DNA of 64,000 bases. It comes from Pseudomonas ovata. Its GTDB lineage: Bacteria > Pseudomonadota > Gammaproteobacteria > Pseudomonadales > Pseudomonadaceae. Shown here piece by piece: positions 50,737-60,600 of the stretch. Under the pieces are notes generated by a model. It ran no database searches. It saw nothing but the letters and a program-made list of their open reading frames with translations, and was not told where the DNA came from. Positions within the stretch are counted from its first letter, which is position 1, and each line of letters starts with the position of its first letter. Position numbers and translations under genes: made by a program. The stretch lies in contig NZ_QFFU01000013.1 in assembly GCF_003131185.1 (NCBI RefSeq), positions 90,658-154,657 of the forward strand. Reading direction: 5' to 3'.

Positions 50737-50755
50737 TAGCCGGAATTTGTAGTCG
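50737..50755 (-). repeat. Second inverted iteron
   Basis: Exact reverse complement of the iteron. It marks the right edge of the replicon. From 50756 to 51096 no convincing gene is seen; short frames exist but match no family I know. Confidence 0.9.
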
Positions 50756-51096
50756 ATAGCACTGGCCGCCCAGAGCTTGAACATGCACCTGAGCGATCAG
50801 GCAAGAAACGTCTTGCGCGATATAAAGGCCGCAACGGATCCAGTCAGTGCTGACGAGCGGCAAAGGGCTGGCAGGTACTTGTCGACAGGCTGCATCGTGA
50901 CCGTACGCTCAACGATGAAGCCTTAGTCAACAGGTTCAAGATCAGGCTGTTGGAGCCGATGATATAGGTGTGTGGGCCGGCCTTGAGCAGTTCGCCTGCC
51001 AAAGTGCTAGCATCCGCGGCATCAAGCTTGCGTGATGCGATGCCGGCCTGTTGGCCAGCAGCCCTTTTCCTATCGTGACTTTCTCTCCTGGACGCC

Positions 51097-52848
51097 ATGC
51101 GACTCTTTTTTGATCCCAAGCGAGACATCGATGCAGCCCTGCTGCGCTACCGTCGTCTTTTCGGGGTGCTTGCCCTGTTCAGCGGGGTGATCAACCTGCT
51201 GATGCTGGTGCCTTCTGTTTATATGATGCAGGTCTTCGACCGTGTCCTGACCAGCCGTAACGAAACCACGCTGCTGATGTTGAGCCTGATCCTGCTCATC
51301 TTCTTTGCGGTCAGTTGTGCACTGGAGTGGGTGCGTGGCCAGGTCATGATCAAGATGAGCGCGGGTCTGGACACGCAGCTGGGTGAACGGGTCTTTGACG
51401 CCGCCTTTCAGCGCAGCCTCAAGGAAAACAGTAGCAACCCGGCCCAGGTCCTGAGCGATCTGAACAGCATTCGCCAGTTCGTCACCGGGCCTGCGTTGAT
51501 TGCGCTGTTCGATGCGCCGTGGCTGCCGATCTACGTCATTGCGACCTTTCTGTTTCACCCTCTGCTCGGTGTGTTCACGGTCATCGGTTCGCTGATCCTG
51601 GCCGGGCTTGCGATCTGGAACGAGTTGACCACGCGCAAGAGCATGAGCGAGGCCAACCGCTTGTCGGTGGCGTCTTCGAGCTATGTGAACGGTACCTTGC
51701 AGAACGCTGAGGTCATTCAGGCCATGGGCATGCTCCAGCCCTTGCGTCGTCGCTGGTACAACGTCCAGCAACAGGTCATCACCGAACAGGGCGAGGCCAG
51801 CGACCGCAGTTCACGCATTGCGGCGATTTCGCGTTTTATTCGCATGACCTGGCAATCCCTGGCCCTGGGCCTGGGCGCGATACTGGTGATCGAGAATCAG
51901 ATTTCGGCCGGGGTCATGATTGCCGTCTCCGTCCTGCTTGGGCGCGCGATGGCGCCGGCCGAGGCGCTGATCGGCTCGTGGAAGCAGATGGGCAATGCCA
52001 AAAGCAGCTATGAACGCTTGAACCGCCTGCTCAATGAATTCCCCAAGGACACCGCACGCATGCCGCTGCCGGCGCCCACCGGTGCCCTGAGCATCGACAA
52101 GCTGGTGATCACCCCGCCGGGCCTGCAGCGCCCGGCCGTCAACGGTGTGACCTTCAAGCTGGCCAAGGGCGAAGTGCTGGCAATCATCGGCCCGAGCGCC
52201 TCGGGCAAATCATCCCTGGCGCGCGCCATGGTCGGCATCTGGCCGGCCAGCCACGGTTCGGTGCGCCTGGACAATGCCGAAGTCAGCCAGTGGTCGCGCG
52301 AGGCGCTGGGGCCCCACCTGGGCTACCTGCCACAGGACATCGAGCTGTTCGACGGCACGATTGCCGAAAACATCGCCCGCTTTGGCGCAGTGGACTCCGA
52401 CAAAGTCATTGAGGCCGCGCAGATGGCCGGCATCCACGAAATGATCCTGCACTTCCCCAAAGGCTACGATGCCTTGCTGGGCACAGGGGGGCTGGGTCTG
52501 TCAGGCGGCCAGAAACAACGTGTCGCCCTGGCCCGTGCGCTCTATGACACCCCTTCGCTGGTGGTGCTCGATGAGCCCAACTCCAACCTCGATGACGCCG
52601 GTGAGGCTGCACTGGTGCAGGCAGTGCGCAAGCTCAAGGACAAAGGCAGCACCGTGGTGCTGGTGACCCACAGGCCGAACATCCTGGGGGTGGTCGACAA
52701 ACTGCTGTTTCTCAAGGAAGGCGTTCAGCAACTGTTCGGCCCGCGCGACCAGGTGATGAAAACCCTGATGCCGGCGGCGGCGCCCAAAGCGGTCGCGCCT
52801 GCCAGTGCACCCGACAGCAACCCGGAAACCAGCAATCAAAAAGCCTGA
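51097..52848 (+). CDS. Type I secretion ABC transporter, permease-ATPase (PrtD family)
   Basis: The 583-residue protein has an N-terminal six-TM region (about residues 20-300) and a nucleotide-binding domain with Walker A GPSASGKSSLA, signature LSGGQKQRVALARAL, Walker B LVVLDEPNSNLD and the H-loop THRP. There is no N-terminal C39 peptidase or C39-like domain, as in the PrtD/AprD subgroup that exports substrates with uncleaved C-terminal signals. It starts an operon with the HlyD- and TolC-like genes. The likely substrate is the giant repeat protein encoded convergently 2 kb beyond the operon. Confidence 0.93.
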   Translation: MRLFFDPKRDIDAALLRYRRLFGVLALFSGVINLLMLVPSVYMMQVFDRVLTSRNETTLLMLSLILLIFFAVSCALEWVRGQVMIKMSAGLDTQLGERVFDAAFQRSLKENSSNPAQVLSDLNSIRQFVTGPALIALFDAPWLPIYVIATFLFHPLLGVFTVIGSLILAGLAIWNELTTRKSMSEANRLSVASSSYVNGTLQNAEVIQAMGMLQPLRRRWYNVQQQVITEQGEASDRSSRIAAISRFIRMTWQSLALGLGAILVIENQISAGVMIAVSVLLGRAMAPAEALIGSWKQMGNAKSSYERLNRLLNEFPKDTARMPLPAPTGALSIDKLVITPPGLQRPAVNGVTFKLAKGEVLAIIGPSASGKSSLARAMVGIWPASHGSVRLDNAEVSQWSREALGPHLGYLPQDIELFDGTIAENIARFGAVDSDKVIEAAQMAGIHEMILHFPKGYDALLGTGGLGLSGGQKQRVALARALYDTPSLVVLDEPNSNLDDAGEAALVQAVRKLKDKGSTVVLVTHRPNILGVVDKLLFLKEGVQQLFGPRDQVMKTLMPAAAPKAVAPASAPDSNPETSNQKA

Positions 52849-52855
52849 GGCATCC

Positions 52856-54190
52856 ATGCAAGCCAGTCAGAACGACCTGTCCACCCCGGTCTCCAAACCC
52901 GATGCCGATGCCAATAACATCGCCCGCGTCGGTATGTGGTGCCTGCTGCTGGGCCTGGGCGGCTTTTTTCTCTGGGCCGGTTTTGCACCGCTCGACCGGG
53001 GCGTGGTGGGCAGTGGCTCGGTGGTGGTGTCCGGCGAGCGCAAGACAGTGCAATCACGCAGCGGCGGCATGATCGAGCGCATCCTGGTGCGTGAAGGCGA
53101 CCAGGTGCAGCAAGGTCAGGTGGTGGTACAGCTCAACACCGTGCAGGCCAAGTCGCAGCTTGATGTCGCCATCGGCCAATGGCTGAGTGCTCGGGCCGTC
53201 GAAGAGCGGCTGATGGCCGAGCGCCTGGACCGTGACCATATTCAATGGTCGCCCGACCTGCTGGCCCGCGCCGACGACCCGCGGGCGCGAGCGTCCATGG
53301 AACTGCAAGGCTACCTGTTCGCCACACGCCGTGCCGAGCTGGCCAGCCGCTTGCAGATCAACCAGCACGAAATCGCTTCGCTGAACGAACAACTGGCCGG
53401 TTACGAAGAGATCAAGCGCAACCACTCGGCACAGCTGCAATTTCAGCAGCAGGAACTCAAGGGCCTGCGTGAGCTGGCCCGCGAAGGCTATCTGCCGCGC
53501 AACCGCCTGTTCGAGGCCGAGAGCAATGCTGCACAATTGAGCGCACAACTGGCCGCGACGATTTCCGACATCGGCCGCACTCGCCAGGGCATCAATGAAA
53601 GCAAGCTCAAGACCCTGCAGCAGGGTCAGTTGTTTCGCAGCGATGCCGAATCGCAACTGACCCAGGTCTCAGGCCAGAGCTCAAGCCTGGCCGACCAGAT
53701 CAAGGCCCTGGAATTTGAACTCAACAGTGCCGCTGTCGTGGCACCGGTCGCCGGTCAGGTGATGAGCCTGGCCGTGCACACCGTTGGCGGTATCGCCCAG
53801 CCCGGCCAGCGGCTGATGGACATCGTGCCGCAAGGGTCCAGTTGGGTGGTCAAGGCGCAATTCCCGCCCATGATGGCCGATCGGCTCAAGCCCGGGCTGG
53901 TCGTGGACCTGCGCTTTGGTTCGTTGCAACGCGTACACACCCCGGTCATTGTCGGCAAGGTCCAGACCGTATCGCCAGACCAGTTGATCGATGAGCACAC
54001 CAACTCGCCGTATTTCTCGGTGGAGGTCTCGGTCAATCCTGAGCAAGTCGAAGAGCTGCACAACCTGGGCCTGGACATCAAGCCGGGCATGCAGGCCGAG
54101 GTACTGGTCAAGACCGGTGAACGCACCCTGGCCAACTATCTGATGCAGCCGATCGCCGAGCGTATGGCCGGCGCCTTCAAGGAAGAATGA
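52856..54190 (+). CDS. Type I secretion membrane-fusion protein (HlyD/PrtE family)
   Basis: ATG at 52856 gives 444 residues. A single TM segment (about 25-45: VGMWCLLLGLGGFFLWAGFAPL) is followed by biotinyl-lipoyl halves (GSGSVVVSGERKTVQSRSGGMIERILVREGD, and VVAPVAGQVMSLAVHTVGGIAQPGQ), a long coiled-coil hairpin (about 110-290) and a beta-barrel with FPPMMADRLKPGLVVDLRFG. It links the ABC pump to the outer-membrane channel. It overlaps the TolC-like gene by 4 bp. Confidence 0.93.
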   Translation: MQASQNDLSTPVSKPDADANNIARVGMWCLLLGLGGFFLWAGFAPLDRGVVGSGSVVVSGERKTVQSRSGGMIERILVREGDQVQQGQVVVQLNTVQAKSQLDVAIGQWLSARAVEERLMAERLDRDHIQWSPDLLARADDPRARASMELQGYLFATRRAELASRLQINQHEIASLNEQLAGYEEIKRNHSAQLQFQQQELKGLRELAREGYLPRNRLFEAESNAAQLSAQLAATISDIGRTRQGINESKLKTLQQGQLFRSDAESQLTQVSGQSSSLADQIKALEFELNSAAVVAPVAGQVMSLAVHTVGGIAQPGQRLMDIVPQGSSWVVKAQFPPMMADRLKPGLVVDLRFGSLQRVHTPVIVGKVQTVSPDQLIDEHTNSPYFSVEVSVNPEQVEELHNLGLDIKPGMQAEVLVKTGERTLANYLMQPIAERMAGAFKEE

Positions 54191-55512
54191 CCGTGCGCCT
54201 GCCTGTCGCTGTATTTGCCCTGCTGTTCTCCTGCCACCTGTTGGCGGCCGACGATCAACTGTCGCTGGTGGCCTTGTATGACGCCTCGCGCCTGAACGAT
54301 GCGGCCTACCAGGTGGCCAACCATGATTACGAAGCCTCGCGCCAGGAAGAAGCGATCGGTCGCAGTGGCCTGTTGCCCCAGGTGGCGATCAATTCGCGTT
54401 ATGGCCATGGTGGCAAATTCAACAAGGAGTCGGCGGCCAACAGCGGCGAAGACCAGTTTGCCTCCGACAGCATTGCCCTGACGGTCAGCCAGCCGCTGTT
54501 CGACAAAGGCCGCTGGGCGGCCTACGAGCAGGCCAAGGCCCGTGCCCGGCTGGGAGAGTTTCAGCACGACAACGCCGGACAAGCGCTGTACGACCGGGTG
54601 GTACAGGCCTATTTCGATGTGGCACAGGTCGAAAACGAACTGAAACTGACCTCCCAGCAGAAAGCGTCCATTGCCGCCCTGGCCAAACAGTCCAAGCGCC
54701 TGTTCGAGGCCGGCGAAGGCACCATCACTGACCTTGAAGAAGCCCAGGCCCGGCTTGATGCCATCAGCGCCCAGGAAATCGAAGCCCAGGCCCGGCGCCG
54801 CGCCGCCTTGCGCAAACTCTCCGGCCGGGCCGGCCTGCCCGTCAACGATATTCAGCCCATGCAGGAGCCTTCGCCGGCCAACGCCCTGCTGGCGCCTGAG
54901 GAAGACCTCGATTACTGGATGCTCAAGGCCGATCAGGCCGCCGCCGAACTGGGCGTCAGCCGGGCCACGATCAAGGTGGCCGAAGCCAACCTGAAACTGC
55001 AGAAGTCCGGACACTACCCGACCGTCGCCCTGAGCGGACGCATGGCGCGAGTCGACCAGAGCGACATCAACGAGTTGTCCCAGCGACAGTCGACTTACTA
55101 CGTGGGGGTGGTGGTCGACATTCCGCTGTACCAGGGCGGTGGCGTCAGTGCCTCGTCGGAAAAGGCCCGCTCGGCCCTGGAAAGCGCCCGTTCCAGCTAT
55201 GACGCGCAACTGCAGCAGTTGACCGAAGATGTCGAGGCCAACTACCTGGGCGTGGTTGCCGGCTTCGAGAAAATCCGTGCGCTGATCACTGCCGTGCGCT
55301 CCAGCCAGGTCGCCCTGACTTCAGCTGAAAAGGGCTACCAGGCCGGCGTGCGCTCCACCCTGGACATCCTCGATGCTCAGCAACGCCTGTTCTCGGCCCG
55401 GCGCGACCTGCTCGACACCCGCCTGGCAGTGTTGCAAAGCTACGTCAACCTGCACACCCGCACCGGCCAGATGACCCGCAGCAAACTGGAAAAGGTGCAG
55501 GGGCTGTTCTGA
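54187..55512 (+). CDS. TolC-family outer-membrane channel for type I secretion (PrtF-like)
   Basis: The 441-residue protein has a signal peptide (to LLAAD) and the two internally repeated TolC halves: DASRLNDAAYQVANHDYEASRQEEAIGRSGLLPQ near the start, and LKADQAAAELGVSRATIKVAEANLKLQKSGHYP in the second half. Long helices and VVVDIPLYQGGGVSASSEKA strands support the fold. It completes the tripartite exporter and is followed by a hairpin terminator. Confidence 0.93.
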   Translation: MTVRLPVAVFALLFSCHLLAADDQLSLVALYDASRLNDAAYQVANHDYEASRQEEAIGRSGLLPQVAINSRYGHGGKFNKESAANSGEDQFASDSIALTVSQPLFDKGRWAAYEQAKARARLGEFQHDNAGQALYDRVVQAYFDVAQVENELKLTSQQKASIAALAKQSKRLFEAGEGTITDLEEAQARLDAISAQEIEAQARRRAALRKLSGRAGLPVNDIQPMQEPSPANALLAPEEDLDYWMLKADQAAAELGVSRATIKVAEANLKLQKSGHYPTVALSGRMARVDQSDINELSQRQSTYYVGVVVDIPLYQGGGVSASSEKARSALESARSSYDAQLQQLTEDVEANYLGVVAGFEKIRALITAVRSSQVALTSAEKGYQAGVRSTLDILDAQQRLFSARRDLLDTRLAVLQSYVNLHTRTGQMTRSKLEKVQGLF

Positions 55513-55515
55513 AAA

Positions 55516-55540
55516 CAACCGCCTGATGTACAGGCGGTTG
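55516..55540. terminator. Hairpin terminator after the type I secretion operon
   Basis: CAACCGCCTG and CAGGCGGTTG are perfect 10-bp arms around ATGTA, 4 bp after the stop codon. The lack of a long T-tract makes it moderate support. Confidence 0.65.
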
Positions 55541-55575
55541 CTGTTGTGGCCGTCCCCGCGCGCTCATCAAACATA

Positions 55576-55740
55576 AAATAACTTATTGATTTTCTTGGCT
55601 ATAAAATTCACACCCGTAGGAGCCCGCTTGCCGGCGACCGAGTGCGCAGCGCTCGCAGAAATCTGCGAAACGCCGCAAATTTACGACTGCTACGCAGCCG
55701 GTCGCCGGCAAGACGGATGGCCGCCCCCGCGCTCCTACAA
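55576..55740. repeat. REP pair with AT-rich leader
   Basis: An AT-rich leader (55576-55610) resembles the inverted ends of the 14533-14809 element. Then come two REP heads facing each other, GTAGGAGCCCGCTTGCCGGC and CGGTCGCCGGCAAGACGG, ending in GCGCTCCTAC. It separates the convergent exporter and glycosyltransferase genes. Confidence 0.75.
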
Positions 55741-57561
55741 CGCCACGCGGCTGATTGCCGCTTCGAAATCGCGCACAAACCCCGGTGTATCGAACAGCGG
55801 TGAGGTGTCGCGGGCCTGGATCAGACGCTGACGCAGGCCGGGCAACAGATCGGGCTCGGTCGCCAGTTGCACGGCGCGGTCTTCGTAGTCGGCCAGGGTG
55901 GTGGTGATCAGCTCCGGCAGATCCAGCGCCGTCAGCAGGCTGCCGGCCATGCGCGAGGCGAAGGTGCGGCCTGAGCGGGTGAGCACCGGCAGTCCCATCC
56001 ACAGCGCATCGTTGGCCGTGGTTCCGGCGTTGAACGGATAGGCGTCCAGAAACAGGTCGGCGGCCGTGTAGCGCGCCAGGTACTCCGGCGGTGCCACCCG
56101 CGGGGCGAACAGCAGGCGAGCCGGATCGATGCCTTGCGCCTTTGCCCGGGTGCACAGGTTGTCTTGGGCCCAGCGGTTATCGGCCAGTAACCACAGCAGA
56201 CTGTCAGGGGCGCGCTGCAGGATGCGCATCCAGCAGTCGAAGACCTCCTCGTTGAACTTGTAGTTATTGTTGAACGAGCAGAAAACGAAGCGATCATCCG
56301 GCAGGCCGCACTGGGCCCGGGTCGGCAGGGCTGCCACCGGCCGCTGCCGGTCACTGCACTGGTAGATCTTGTCCAGGTACAGCGGCGTTTCGCTGTAGTA
56401 GGGTTTTTCGGTGTCAGGAATCAGGTAGCGGTCGGCAATCACGTAGTCGATGGCCGGCAGTCCCGTGGTGCCGGGAAAGCCCAGGTACGTCATCTGCACG
56501 GGGGCCGGCCGGTAGGCCACGATGTCCGCGCGCGCCCCGGACGTCAGCCCGTGCAGGTCGATCAGAATGTCGATCTCATGGCTGCGGATGCACTGCGCCG
56601 CGGCCGCATCACTCATCGCACCGATGAGCACGAAATGATCCATGGCCTGTTTCACCCGCGCACGCAGCGGCGAGCCATCCTCGCGGCTCCAGCAGAAGCC
56701 GTAGACCTCGAAGCGCTCGCGGTCGATCAACTCGAACAGCTCGACCGTCAGCAATGACACGGCATGCAGGCAGAAGTCTGACGACAAGAAGCCGATGCGC
56801 AGCTTCTGGTGGCCATACCCTTGCGCCGTGGCCAGGGCCGGCACGCGCACATTGACCCTTTCCTTGACGAAATGCATGGCCGCTGCCAGTTGCAGGCCCG
56901 GGTCACCACTGCCGGCCAGCAACGCCAGAGGCGAAGACGCCTTGAGCAGATCGCCTTTGCTCAAACCTTCAGGCGCGTCGTACACCGGCCATACGCATTG
57001 TTTCTGACGCAGGTGCACCCAGTGTTGAATGACCTTGGGCTGGACCGGATCGGCCAGCAGGCTGGTGTGCAAAATGGCTTCGGCGGGCTGTAACTGGCGG
57101 GTTTCTTCCAGCAGCCGGCCCAGGTTGTTACAGGTCAGCACATACAGGTCACGGCTCTGCTGTGCATCGACCAGGCGCTTGTCGAGCATCGATTGCCAGG
57201 TGGCCAGTGCTTCCTGCGGCTTGAGCTGACGCTCCTGCAGCGAGCCCAGGTTGAACCAGGCCTGGGCGAATTCGGGGTTTTGCGCGATGGCGGCGCGATA
57301 GGCCTGCTCGGCGGCGTCTATTTGTCCAAGGCCGGACAGCGTAACGCCCAGGTTGAACTGAATGATGTAATTGATCGCCGAATGACAATGCCCAAGCCAG
57401 CGCTGATACAGCGTCGCGACATCGTGGGGACGCTGGGCGGCATTGAGCTGGTCGGCGATCTGCAGCAGTTGCATCGGCTCCAGCGCAACACGTTCAGCGC
57501 GTTGCAAGGCGCTGGCAAACACCGCATCGAGGTCCGGGCTATCAAGGTTCTCGGTCTGCAT
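55735..57561 (-). CDS. GT41 OGT/SPINDLY-type protein O-glycosyltransferase with TPR domain
   Basis: ATG at 57561 has GGAG 6 nt upstream. Residues about 55-165 contain TPR-like helices (FNLGVTLSGLGQIDAAEQAYRAAI, FNLGSLQERQLKPQEALATWQ). The catalytic part parallels OGT point by point: LRIGFLSSDFCLHAVS with the His (about 266), ILIDLHGLTSGARADI, RPAPVQMTYLGFPGT, FCSFNNNYKFNEE with the nucleotide-binding Lys, and LDAYPFNAGTTANDALWMG. OGT-type enzymes transfer GlcNAc to Ser or Thr of proteins. The gene lies directly behind a Thr-rich repeat protein gene, the obvious candidate substrate. Confidence 0.9.
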   Translation of the reverse strand: MQTENLDSPDLDAVFASALQRAERVALEPMQLLQIADQLNAAQRPHDVATLYQRWLGHCHSAINYIIQFNLGVTLSGLGQIDAAEQAYRAAIAQNPEFAQAWFNLGSLQERQLKPQEALATWQSMLDKRLVDAQQSRDLYVLTCNNLGRLLEETRQLQPAEAILHTSLLADPVQPKVIQHWVHLRQKQCVWPVYDAPEGLSKGDLLKASSPLALLAGSGDPGLQLAAAMHFVKERVNVRVPALATAQGYGHQKLRIGFLSSDFCLHAVSLLTVELFELIDRERFEVYGFCWSREDGSPLRARVKQAMDHFVLIGAMSDAAAAQCIRSHEIDILIDLHGLTSGARADIVAYRPAPVQMTYLGFPGTTGLPAIDYVIADRYLIPDTEKPYYSETPLYLDKIYQCSDRQRPVAALPTRAQCGLPDDRFVFCSFNNNYKFNEEVFDCWMRILQRAPDSLLWLLADNRWAQDNLCTRAKAQGIDPARLLFAPRVAPPEYLARYTAADLFLDAYPFNAGTTANDALWMGLPVLTRSGRTFASRMAGSLLTALDLPELITTTLADYEDRAVQLATEPDLLPGLRQRLIQARDTSPLFDTPGFVRDFEAAISRVAL

Positions 57562-57581
57562 TGAAGGCTCCACACAAAAAA

Positions 57582-57607
57582 ATACCGGGCTTTCGCAAGC
57601 CCGGTAT
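57582..57607 (-). terminator. Rho-independent terminator between the repeat-protein gene and the glycosyltransferase gene
   Basis: On the minus strand ATACCGGGCTT and AAGCCCGGTAT form 11-bp arms with a 4-nt loop, followed at once by a run of seven Ts. It sits 15-20 bp before the glycosyltransferase ribosome site. Read-through would make much less glycosyltransferase than repeat protein. Confidence 0.85.
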
Positions 57608-57637
57608 CAAGGTCTATCAAAGGTTTAACACTGAATA

Positions 57638-60600
57638 TCAGCTAATCCAAGTCTGAACATCGGTGGCCACCAGCAATTGCACGTCACCGTCGTTGTACAC
57701 GTTGTAGCTCGCGCCATCGACGGTTGCCGTGCCTGCCGCTTGCCACTCGCCGGCAGCGCCCTGGACGTGGACTGTATCGTTCTGGTCACCGTTGATGATC
57801 ATCTGCACCGGTGCAGCAGCACCGTTGCTCACATCAACCTGTCCGGCCTGGCCCAGCTGGCTGACGGCCTGAGCATCCAGGGTCAGCGAGGTGGTGGCGC
57901 CGTTGTCGGCCGCCAGATCGATGCTGCCCAGGGTATGGGCACCGACGACCGATACATCCAGTTGCGTCAGGTCGATGGACTGACCGCCATTGCCATCGGT
58001 GCGGAACCACACGTCAGCAATGGTATGGGTCTGGCCATCACCGGTTTCGAAGCTGCTGTGCAGCCCGATCAGGTTGCCGTGGTTCAGCTCGGTGGTGGTG
58101 GCCACGTCCAGATTGAACTGGGTGATGCCCAGGTCTTTCAGGGTGTGCAGCTCGCCCGCCTCACTGATGCCATCGTTGTTGCTGTCGACCCAGACCTGCA
58201 GGGCACCGAACAACTGGTCGCCGGCATTCACTACGCCGTCGTGGTTGCTGTCCATGCTCTGGAGGGCTTCGAAACCGTCCTTGGCCAGCGAACCGTCCGG
58301 CAGGCGGAACGAGGAACCGAACAGTTCGGAGCCATCGTTGATCTGACCGTCGCCATTGACGTCCAGTACCAGCAGGCCATCACCGCCGGCAGTCCAGCCG
58401 GTAGCTTCCTTATGACCGTCGGCGTTGAGGTCAAAGCGCGCGCCGGTGGTCAGGTGGGAGGTCTGCACGCCGTCACCGTTGAGGTCCAGAACCAGCGGCG
58501 TGGACAAGGCCAGCGCGTCGATCTGGGCTGCACTCATCGCTTGCAGCTGCACAGTGGTGAAGGCATCGACCTGGGTCATTTTCAGGTGCGACAGCTGATC
58601 GGTGGTCAGTGCCGCCGCCTGGGTGGCGGTAAGCGCCTTGACTTGAGCGGTGGTAATCGCCGCCAGGTCAGCCGTTTCGATCGCGCGGACCTGAGCGGTG
58701 GTCAGCGCCGCGATATCGGCGGTTTCCATCGCCGCAAGCTGCGTCGATTTCAGGGCCACGATTTGCGCCGTGGTCAATGCAGCAACCTGGCCGGTGGTCA
58801 TGGCCTTGATCTGTGCAGTGGTCAAGGCCGCGACATCAACAGTATCCAGAGCGGCGACCTGAGTGGTGGTCAAGGCCGCGATCTGGGTCGTTTTCAGCGC
58901 AACCACTTGAGCGGTGCTCAGCGCCTTGACCTGAGCGGTGGTCAGGGCTGCAGTCTGAGCGGTGGTCAGGGCCGCGACACTGGCCACCGACAGGGCGGCG
59001 ACATCGGCGGTCTGCAGAGCGGCGACCTGGCCTGTGGTCAGGGCAGCGATCTGGGCCGTTTTCAGCGCGGCGACCTGACCTGTGGTCAAGGCGACGATCT
59101 GGGCGGTGGTCAGAGCGGCCACGTCAGCGGTTTCCAGGGCAGCGACCTGAGTGACTTTCAGTGCAGCCACTTGGGCTGTGGTCAATGCGGCGACCTGGCC
59201 GGTGGTCAAAGCAACCACCTGAGCGGTGGTCAAGGCGCCCACATCGGCAGTTTCCATTGCCGCGACCTGGCCGGTGGTCAGTGCCGCAACCTGAGTCACT
59301 TTCAGCGCCGCCACTTGGGCGGTGGTCAGTGCCACGATGCCGCCGGTGGTCAGGGCTGCGACATCAGCGTTTTGCATCGCTGCGATCTGGGCAGGTTTGA
59401 GCGCTGCGACTTGGGCTGTGGTCAGGTTGGCCACCTGAGCGGTCGTCAACGCGACAACCTGAGCGGTGGTCAGCGCCGCCACATCGACGGTTTGCATGGC
59501 CGCCACTTGCGTGGTGGTCAACGCCGCCACTTGAGCGGTGGTCAGACCGGCCACTTGCGCGGTGCTCAATGCCACCATTTGCGCGGTGGTCAGCTTGGAC
59601 ACCTGGGCGGTGGTCAGTGCAGCAAGGCTGGCAACCGGCAGGGCGGCCAGGTCGGCTGTTTCAATCGCCGCCACTTGGGCGGTGGTCAAAGCGGCCAACT
59701 GGGTGGTTTTCAGCGCTGCGATCTGACCGGTAGTCAGGGCTGCGATCTGACCGGTGGTCAAGGCCGCGACATCGGCGTTTTGCATCGCTGCGATCTGTGC
59801 AGGCTTGAGTGCCGCCACTTGCGCGGTGGTCAGGTTAGCCACCTGAGCGGTGGTCAACGCGACGACCTGAGCGGTGGTCAGCGCCGCTACGTCAGCGGTC
59901 TGCATGGCCGCCACTTGCGTGGTGGTCAACGCCGCCACTTGAGCGGTGCTCAAAGCGGCCACCTGGGCGGTGGTCAAGGCCACAACCTGAGCGGTAGTCA
60001 ATGCTGCCGTTTGAGCGGTAGTCAGCGCCTTGATGCTGGCCACCGGCAGGGCCGCCAGATCAGCCGTTTGAATGGCCGCCACCTGGGTGGTGGTCAACGC
60101 GGCAATCTGAGTGGTTTTCAGCGCAGCGATCTGAGCGGTGCCCAGCGCAGCAATCTGAGCGGCGCTCAGGACTGCGAAATCGGCGTTCTGCATCGCCGCC
60201 ACCTGTGCCGGCTTGAGTGCCGCCACTTGGGCGGTGGTCAGGTTGGCCACTTGGGCGGTGGTCAGGGCCACGATCTGAGCGGTGGTCAGAGCCGCTACAT
60301 CAGCGGTCTCCAGCGCCGCGACCTGAGTGGTGGTCAGGTTGGCCACCTGGGCGGTGGTCAGTGCCACAACCTGAGCGGTGGTCAGTGCCGCGATCTGACC
60401 GGTGGTCAAGACCGCGACATCAGCGTTCTGCATTGCCGTGATTTGTGCAGGCTTGAGCGCGGCCACTTGGGCTGTGGTCAGGTTGGCCACCTGAGCGGTG
60501 GTCAACGCGACAACCTGAGCGGTGGTCAGTGCAGCCACATCGGCCGTTTCCAGCGCTGCGACCTGAGCGGTGGTCAGGTTGGCCACCTGAGCGGTGGTCA

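Noticed and set aside
50844..51128. 94-residue minus-strand frame upstream of the secretion operon
   Set aside because: It overlaps the exporter start, has no good ribosome site and matches no family; kept only as a note on the gap.
57638..58510. RTX toxin C-terminus
   Set aside because: No GGxGxD nonapeptides are present; the Asp-rich loops follow the DxNxDG EF-hand/dockerin pattern instead.
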